Assembly (NCBI GenBank): GCA_964545875.1
Contig: CAZJHH010000004.1
Location: 186,001 to 250,000, forward strand
Length of the DNA: 64,000 nucleotides
Source: DAIPKP01 sp964545875
GTDB lineage: Bacteria; Synergistota; Synergistia; Synergistales; Aminiphilaceae
Reading direction: 5' to 3'
Position 1 is the first letter of the stretch, and each line of letters begins with the position of its first letter. Made by a program: the position numbers and the translations under genes. Shown piece by piece: positions 59,374 to 64,000 of the stretch. Below the pieces are notes generated by a model. The model was not told where the DNA came from, did not search any database, and worked only from the letters and a program-made list of their open reading frames with translations.

Positions 59374-60695
59374 CCCAGAAGATTCTCGTTTTCGGAGCTG
59401 GCCGAGTGGCCCGGCCCTGTGTGCAGTACCTCCTGAGGAAGGGGTACGAGGTTTTTGTGGCGGATCTCTCCAGGGAACGGTTGGAGTACGTTATCCAGGG
59501 AAACCCCCGGGGACACGCCATAGAAGATAATGCGGCGGCTCGGGGAGGAGAGATTCTTCGACAGATTTCTCCGGAACTGGTGGTCAATCTTCTTCCTCCG
59601 GAGTTCATGGCCTCCATCGCCAGGGAATGCCTTCTCCAGGGAGTTCATTCCGTGGATCCCGCCTACCTCGATGCGAATACGGCTTCTCTGAAGAAAGACA
59701 TCAAGGAGAAGGGGCTTATCTTTCTCAGCGAGCTGGGGCTTGATCCGGGAATCGACCATATGTCCGCCGCCCGCACCATCGATCATATCCATAAAGACGG
59801 GGGCAAGGTGCGCTCCTTCCGATCCATCTGCGGTGCCCTCCCCTCGGCGGAGGCCAACACCAATCCTTGGGGATACAAGCTCTCCTGGGCTCCGGCGAGC
59901 CTTATCGGAGCAAGCCGCCGAACCGCGCATATCAAGAAGGAGGGGCAGGAGCATCTCTGGCCCGAGGGAGAGACCTATCGGCACTACCATCTGGAGGAAA
60001 TGGGCGACCTCGGAGCCTTCGAGGTATACGCCAACGCCAACTCCCTTCCCTATCTGGATCTGTACGGCATTCCCGAAGCGGAGACCATCTACCGGGGAAC
60101 CTTGCGCTATCCTGGCTGGTGTGAAACCATCTGTGCCATGAACGCCCTCTCCCTCTTCGACGAAAGCCGGACTTCCTTCCAGGGCATATCCTACCGGGAT
60201 TTCCTGGCCTCCCGGGCGGGAAAAAGTTCTTCCGAAGGGCTGGAAGAAAATCTCGCCTCGTACCTGGGAATTCCCGAATGGGCCGCAGTGCTTCAAAGGT
60301 TCCAATGGCTGGGACTTTTTGACGATACCCCCATTCCCTTCGACGAAGGAAGCCCCCGGGACGTTATCGCGGGGCTCTTCGATAAAAAACTCGTCTACCG
60401 GAAAAACGAACGGGATCTGGTAATTCTGAAGGACGAAATCACCGCGGCATATCCCGACGGATCTCTCCGACGGCACGAAAGCCTCCTCGTGGATTACGGC
60501 ATTCCCGGAGGAGACAGTTCCATAGCCCGCACCACGGGAATTCCTCCCGCCATAGGGGCGGACCTGATTCTTCAGGGGACCATCGCATCGCCGGGGCTCC
60601 ATATCCCCACTACCCGGGAAATTTACGAACCCCTGCTCCAGGAGCTCGCCCGGGAAAATATTCGCCTGAAAGAGGAAGAAAATATCCTTTCCTAA
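59370..60695 (+). CDS. Saccharopine dehydrogenase-like enzyme, second copy
   Basis: A 441-residue protein close to the glutamate-forming saccharopine dehydrogenase (LYS9) type. It has V-F-G-A-G-R-V-A-R-P near the start, V-N-L-L-P-P-E, S-E-L-G-L-D-P-G-I-D-H-M, the S-I-C-G-A-L-P-S-A-E-A-N-T-N-P-W-G-Y-K-L-S-W catalytic-domain segment, and R-G-T-L-R-Y-P-G-W-C-E-T. These last motifs are the strongest family match of the pair. Saccharopine dehydrogenase oxidises saccharopine to glutamate and allysine; a related N-(carboxyalkyl) amino acid could be used instead. Translationally coupled to the racemase and followed by a terminator. Confidence 0.87.
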   Translation: MTQKILVFGAGRVARPCVQYLLRKGYEVFVADLSRERLEYVIQGNPRGHAIEDNAAARGGEILRQISPELVVNLLPPEFMASIARECLLQGVHSVDPAYLDANTASLKKDIKEKGLIFLSELGLDPGIDHMSAARTIDHIHKDGGKVRSFRSICGALPSAEANTNPWGYKLSWAPASLIGASRRTAHIKKEGQEHLWPEGETYRHYHLEEMGDLGAFEVYANANSLPYLDLYGIPEAETIYRGTLRYPGWCETICAMNALSLFDESRTSFQGISYRDFLASRAGKSSSEGLEENLASYLGIPEWAAVLQRFQWLGLFDDTPIPFDEGSPRDVIAGLFDKKLVYRKNERDLVILKDEITAAYPDGSLRRHESLLVDYGIPGGDSSIARTTGIPPAIGADLILQGTIASPGLHIPTTREIYEPLLQELARENIRLKEEENILS

Positions 60696-60763
60696 AGACT
60701 CCGGCAGCGTACCCATACGCCGGTTATCTTAAAAAACACTCCGGAAAAACCATATCCGGATAC

Positions 60764-60805
60764 AGAGACCCCTTCTCCGTACCGTATGCAGGGGGTCTCT
60801 TTTTT
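60764..60805 (+). terminator. Terminator of the dehydrogenase/racemase unit
   Basis: AGAGACCCC (60764-60772) pairs with GGGGTCTCT (60792-60800), followed by five T, about 70 nt after the stop. Confidence 0.88.
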
Positions 60806-60859
60806 GCTATACTTTTCCAGATTACCGCATTGTAAATTTAATTTCGGAGGTGGCTGAAT

Positions 60860-62842
60860 ATGCGGAAAAAACTGGAAGCTCTGTGGCAGAAGCGGAGGAA
60901 ATTTCTCTGGAACCTGGGATTGCTCTGCTTTCTTTCGGCAGTGATGTTCTCTCTTCCCGCCCTCGGCAAGGAGGATCCCAAAGAGCTCGGCACTCTGGCA
61001 AATACGGAAATTCGCCAGGCGGAAAAGCTCATGTTCGCAGGAAAGGCCGAAGAGGCCCGGGATATGCTTCTTCAGGGGCTGGCCACCCTGGAAAAACTGA
61101 AAGAAGTGGCCCCGGGAGACGGCAAGATCAAGGGCTTGGAGAACAAGGCCCGGCAGATTCAGAAGCAGCTCGAAAAAAAACTGGGAGCCCCTCTGCAAAC
61201 CCCTCCCGCCGCAGATGTGTCGCCATCGTCACCTCCTTCGTCACCTCCCGCAGCGGAGACTGCCCAGGAAGCTTCTTCGGGAGTTTCTTCGGAGGCCGAA
61301 CTCTCCCCGGATGCCCTGGAGAAAAAAATTTCCCAGGAACTTCGCAAGGCGGAACGATCCTTCATGGAGGGTAAACGAGAGGAGGCCCTTTCACAACTTC
61401 TGGAAACCTGGGATGCGGTGGTTCTCCTGCGCCAGAAGGCTCCGGAATCCTCCCAGCTCGACAGTCTGGAGGGCAAGGCAAAAAAGCTCGCTTCGGACCT
61501 GGGCAAGCGTACCTCCCAGAAAATCGACCTGGAAGCCGGAACCGTCACGCCCCTGGAAGGGACGCCGGAAGCGGCCCCCGCCACGCCCTCTTCCGAAGGG
61601 GCTTCGGCTTCTCAAAAGCTTTCGTACCACCTCCGGGAAAAACTGAAGGAGGCGGTAAAGCTGGAACGGGGCGCCGCAAGCGCCCTCAAGTGGGTGGACA
61701 CATATAAAGAAGAGGGGCAATCCTCCGCCCTCTGGCTTCCTAAAATAGAGGCGGCGGAAAAGCAACTTGAAAGCCTGGAACAGCTTCTCGGGGAGTGCGC
61801 CGCAGATGCCGCAGGAGAAGGAGCTCCGGACCATCCGGACATTCTGGCTCTTCAAGAGTCTCAAGAAAAGCTGCTTCTCCGCTGCGGAGAACTGCGGCAG
61901 GAACAGCAGGAAGCCCTGGCCCGGGAGGAGGGTGCCGCCCGGGAGGCTATGGAGCGCGGCCACAAGGTGATCGCCTTTTACGAAGCCCTGGAAGAGCGGC
62001 ATAAGGATCTCCTTCGAGGAAACCCCCTGGATTACGGCAACCTAGAAAATCCTCCCTACCAGGAGGCTCTGCAGCGGCTGGAGGATTTTCGCTCCCAAGA
62101 GATTCCCGCCATCCGGGATGCCTTGGGCATACTGAATCCCCTCTACGGCACCACCCCCTCGGAGATCGAGGAGAACATGCGCCGTGCGGGATACAGCGGC
62201 AGCCAGGCCCCCTGGTACAGCTATTCCCTGCTCGAACAGGCTCCGGAAAAGGCGGAGGAAACCCGGATCGCCACGGCGAAGGATCTGGCGGCAAAGGTGG
62301 AGCACCGCATGGAATATCTTTCGGGAATGCACGACTTTGCCCGGCTGGATACCCACGAGATCATCCGGGAGTACGCCCGCCTCGCCGGGGCCTTCGCCCC
62401 GGAAGATCCCGAAATAGAGTCCCTGGCCGAGGGGCTGGAGGAACGGCTCCGCAAGGATAAACAGGCCTGGCTGGAAACGATCCGTGCCCGGGAATGGCCC
62501 GGGAGCCTTCCGGGAAGGGATGCGGAGGAAAAGGCAGGAATGGCCTTTTTCGAAAACGATCCCGGTTGGGGAAAACGGGAGGACGGAAACAGGGTTCCCC
62601 GAAAGGTGGCCATCCGGGGAGAGTGGAGCGTCCAGGCCAAGGATGTTCTGGGAAACCCCACCATGTACGGCATTCCCGCCCTGGTGGCGGTAGAGGTTCC
62701 TCAAGAGAGGGAAGAGGGCCTTCTGCGGGTATATAACGTAACTCTCCGAACGGAAGAACGGGGAGGGGTACGACCGGAACCGCCCTTTGCGGAAATTACC
62801 GTGGGAGACAGCTGGTACATACCCTCGGAGGCCCTCAGGTAG
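60860..62842 (+). CDS. Exported coiled-coil protein of unknown function
   Basis: A 660-residue protein. The signal peptide (about 1-36) ends L-P-A-L-G. The mature part has two similar helical segments (about 45-110 and 150-215) sharing the pattern A-E-K/R-x-F/M-x-G-K-x-E-E-A-x-x-x-L-L, separated by a Pro/Ala/Ser linker. It continues with long Glu/Lys/Arg-rich helices (about 250-560) and a compact C-terminal region (about 590-660) containing V-P-R-K-V-A-I-R-G-E-W and V-G-D-S-W-Y-I-P. I do not recognise a family. GGAGGTG lies 7 nt before the ATG. A periplasmic scaffold or murein-associated role is only a guess. Confidence 0.75.
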   Translation: MRKKLEALWQKRRKFLWNLGLLCFLSAVMFSLPALGKEDPKELGTLANTEIRQAEKLMFAGKAEEARDMLLQGLATLEKLKEVAPGDGKIKGLENKARQIQKQLEKKLGAPLQTPPAADVSPSSPPSSPPAAETAQEASSGVSSEAELSPDALEKKISQELRKAERSFMEGKREEALSQLLETWDAVVLLRQKAPESSQLDSLEGKAKKLASDLGKRTSQKIDLEAGTVTPLEGTPEAAPATPSSEGASASQKLSYHLREKLKEAVKLERGAASALKWVDTYKEEGQSSALWLPKIEAAEKQLESLEQLLGECAADAAGEGAPDHPDILALQESQEKLLLRCGELRQEQQEALAREEGAAREAMERGHKVIAFYEALEERHKDLLRGNPLDYGNLENPPYQEALQRLEDFRSQEIPAIRDALGILNPLYGTTPSEIEENMRRAGYSGSQAPWYSYSLLEQAPEKAEETRIATAKDLAAKVEHRMEYLSGMHDFARLDTHEIIREYARLAGAFAPEDPEIESLAEGLEERLRKDKQAWLETIRAREWPGSLPGRDAEEKAGMAFFENDPGWGKREDGNRVPRKVAIRGEWSVQAKDVLGNPTMYGIPALVAVEVPQEREEGLLRVYNVTLRTEERGGVRPEPPFAEITVGDSWYIPSEALR

Positions 62843-62896
62843 AAAATACCGCCGTGGGGGCGGCCCGAACACCATGAAAAAAAGGAATTCCCGCAC

Positions 62897-62932
62897 CGAA
62901 GGGGCCCGAAATACGGGCCCCTTCGCATTGTT
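62897..62932. terminator. Terminator between coiled-coil and chemoreceptor genes
   Basis: A perfect 12-bp stem (62897-62908 with 62914-62925) on a 5-nt loop, 54 nt after the coiled-coil stop; a weak T-rich tail follows. The facing chemoreceptor gene ends at 63007. Confidence 0.78.
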
Positions 62933-63006
62933 TCGCCCGACTACAGCCTATCGAAAATCCTCGCCGGGAAAACCTCTCAGGGTCATCTCTTTCTCCGCAG
63001 AATTCC

Positions 63007-64000
63007 TTACGCTCCCAGAAGTTCCGCCATCCTTTTCCCCGCTTTTCCGGAGTTGTCGAACCTTCCGAAGGAAGATATTTTCGCGAAAGAGAGGCTTTCG
63101 TTTTTCCCTGTTTCTTCCAGGAATTTCTCCTGTAAACCCTCCTCCTCCGAAGTGTCTCCCCGTTGATGGAGAAGCCCCGTCAAATGTGCGGCACTTCCCC
63201 GAACCAGATGTATTTCCTCCCCCAGAAGGGTCATCTGCTCCTCCACGTGCTGAATCTTTTGCTTCGAAGTCCGGGCAGTTTCACCCACCGCCTGCACCGC
63301 CCGGGCTACCCGAGCACTTTCCTCCGCCTGATGCACCGAGGCCTCCGCAAGATTTCGTATAGCCTCCCCAATCTCCCGGGTGCGCTCTCCGAGGATTTCT
63401 AAGGACTTCTCGGTTTCTCCGAAAAGAGCCTCCCCCGCAAGGCCCTTTCGTTCACCCTCCCGGGATGCCTGCAAAACCTGCTCCACTCCCTGGAGAATCA
63501 TCCGAGCCACGGCTCCCACTCTTTCCGCCGCCTTTCCGCTCGCCCCCGCAAGACTTCGGACCTCTTCGGCCACCACGGCGAAACCCTTTCCCGCTTCTCC
63601 CGCCCGGGCGGCCTCGATGGCGGCGTTCAACGAGAGAAGGTTCGTTCGGGCCGCCACGGCGGCGATGGTATCCACCAGGCTTTCGACCTCCCCGGCCCTC
63701 TCGAAGAGATCCTCCGTAAGGCAGCGCACATGCCCGAAGGACTCCATCATGGCATGCACTCCCTCGGAAGATTCCTGACGTCCCGCCTCTACCTGGCCCA
63801 TCTCCTCCTCCAGAAATCCGGACTGCTCCAGGGCGATTTCCGCCAGAGAAGCGGAACGCTCCGCCTCCTCCGCAATCCGGGTCACGCCTTCTCCGGCGGC
63901 TCTCATGTTCTCCAGGTTGTGCCCCATCTGCCCCGAGAGAGCGGCACACTCTTGCCGGATGCGCTCACCGATATCCCGGGTACGGGAGGCTATCTCCTCC
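63007..64000 (-). CDS. Methyl-accepting chemotaxis protein, C-terminal part
   Basis: The gene runs off the right edge, so its 5' end is missing; the frame stays open to position 64000, giving about 331 residues. The signalling hairpin tip is textbook: N-L-L-S-L-N-A-A-I-E-A-A-R-A-G-E-A-G-K-G-F-A-V-V-A-E-E-V-R-S-L-A, flanked by heptad helices rich in Glu and Ala with likely methylation sites. It relays ligand binding to CheA/CheW. A C-terminal tail of about 60 residues beyond the coiled coil lacks an obvious CheR-binding pentapeptide. Confidence 0.93.
   Translation of the reverse strand, partial: EEIASRTRDIGERIRQECAALSGQMGHNLENMRAAGEGVTRIAEEAERSASLAEIALEQSGFLEEEMGQVEAGRQESSEGVHAMMESFGHVRCLTEDLFERAGEVESLVDTIAAVAARTNLLSLNAAIEAARAGEAGKGFAVVAEEVRSLAGASGKAAERVGAVARMILQGVEQVLQASREGERKGLAGEALFGETEKSLEILGERTREIGEAIRNLAEASVHQAEESARVARAVQAVGETARTSKQKIQHVEEQMTLLGEEIHLVRGSAAHLTGLLHQRGDTSEEEGLQEKFLEETGKNESLSFAKISSFGRFDNSGKAGKRMAELLGA

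Noticed and set aside
1..64000. CRISPR arrays, insertion sequences, prophage or integrase genes, att sites
   Set aside because: No regularly spaced repeats, transposase or integrase motifs, or terminal inverted repeats were seen; the long palindromes all fit gene ends.

Overview
The window looks like chromosomal DNA of an anaerobic, peptide- and amino-acid-fermenting bacterium with moderately high GC. Synergistota is my best guess, inferred from gene content (ornithine, lysine and hydroxyproline catabolism, many amino-acid carriers and deacylases, opine-type and saccharopine-type dehydrogenases); no rRNA or other phylogenetic marker was available to confirm it. Genes are dense, often overlap by 4 nt, and mostly carry strong AAGGAGG-type ribosome binding sites. 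Long perfect stem-loops close many transcription units. I saw no rRNA, credible tRNA, CRISPR array, transposase or phage gene.

Layout. 1-3.3 kb (+): operon of an opine dehydrogenase (cut by the window edge), a cobalamin-binding protein and an ATP-grasp ligase. 3.4-8 kb (-): lemA with a DUF2207 membrane protein, then an MscS-type channel. 8.2-13.7 kb (-): ortA-ortB-ord (2,4-diaminopentanoate branch of ornithine fermentation), an M20 deacylase and a YfcC-type carrier, facing a divergent IclR regulator across a twin palindrome. 14.8-16.4 kb (+): consensus promoter, Trp-rich leader peptide, attenuator and a trpB without trpA. 16.4-21.7 kb (-): exported Ntn-hydrolase, then a GntR/FCD regulator with hypE and hypD. 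22-26.8 kb (-): isochorismatase-fold hydrolase and a six-gene Mrp/MinD/NifX-like Fe-S cluster locus resembling the ORP system. 27.2-29.9 kb (+): GAPDH and a C69 dipeptidase. 30-32.6 kb (-): RpiR regulator, MFS carrier, cupin. 32.8-37.2 kb (+): kamA, M20 deacylase, Na+/solute symporter. 37.3-47.5 kb: mainly housekeeping (TrmO-like, CCA-adding enzyme, two lytic transglycosylases, gpmA with two thioredoxin-like proteins, EamA and MFS carriers, B3/B4 and MOSC proteins, Ogt). 47.6-52 kb (+): a winged-helix-like protein with a 1251-residue two-ATPase HerA-like protein. 52-60.7 kb: cyclase-family protein, a D-amino-acid-transaminase-like enzyme, and a GntR-led unit with two saccharopine-dehydrogenase-like enzymes, two cofactor-free racemases and an NhaC-family carrier. 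60.9-64 kb: exported coiled-coil protein and a chemoreceptor cut by the window end.

Taken together, the region imports amino acids and acylated or conjugated amino acids, removes the conjugating groups, racemises and oxidises the products, and ferments ornithine and lysine. The best candidates for undescribed biology are the opine dehydrogenase/B12/ATP-grasp operon, the double saccharopine-dehydrogenase/double-racemase cluster, and the two-ATPase HerA-like pair. The trpB attenuator is the clearest regulatory find.
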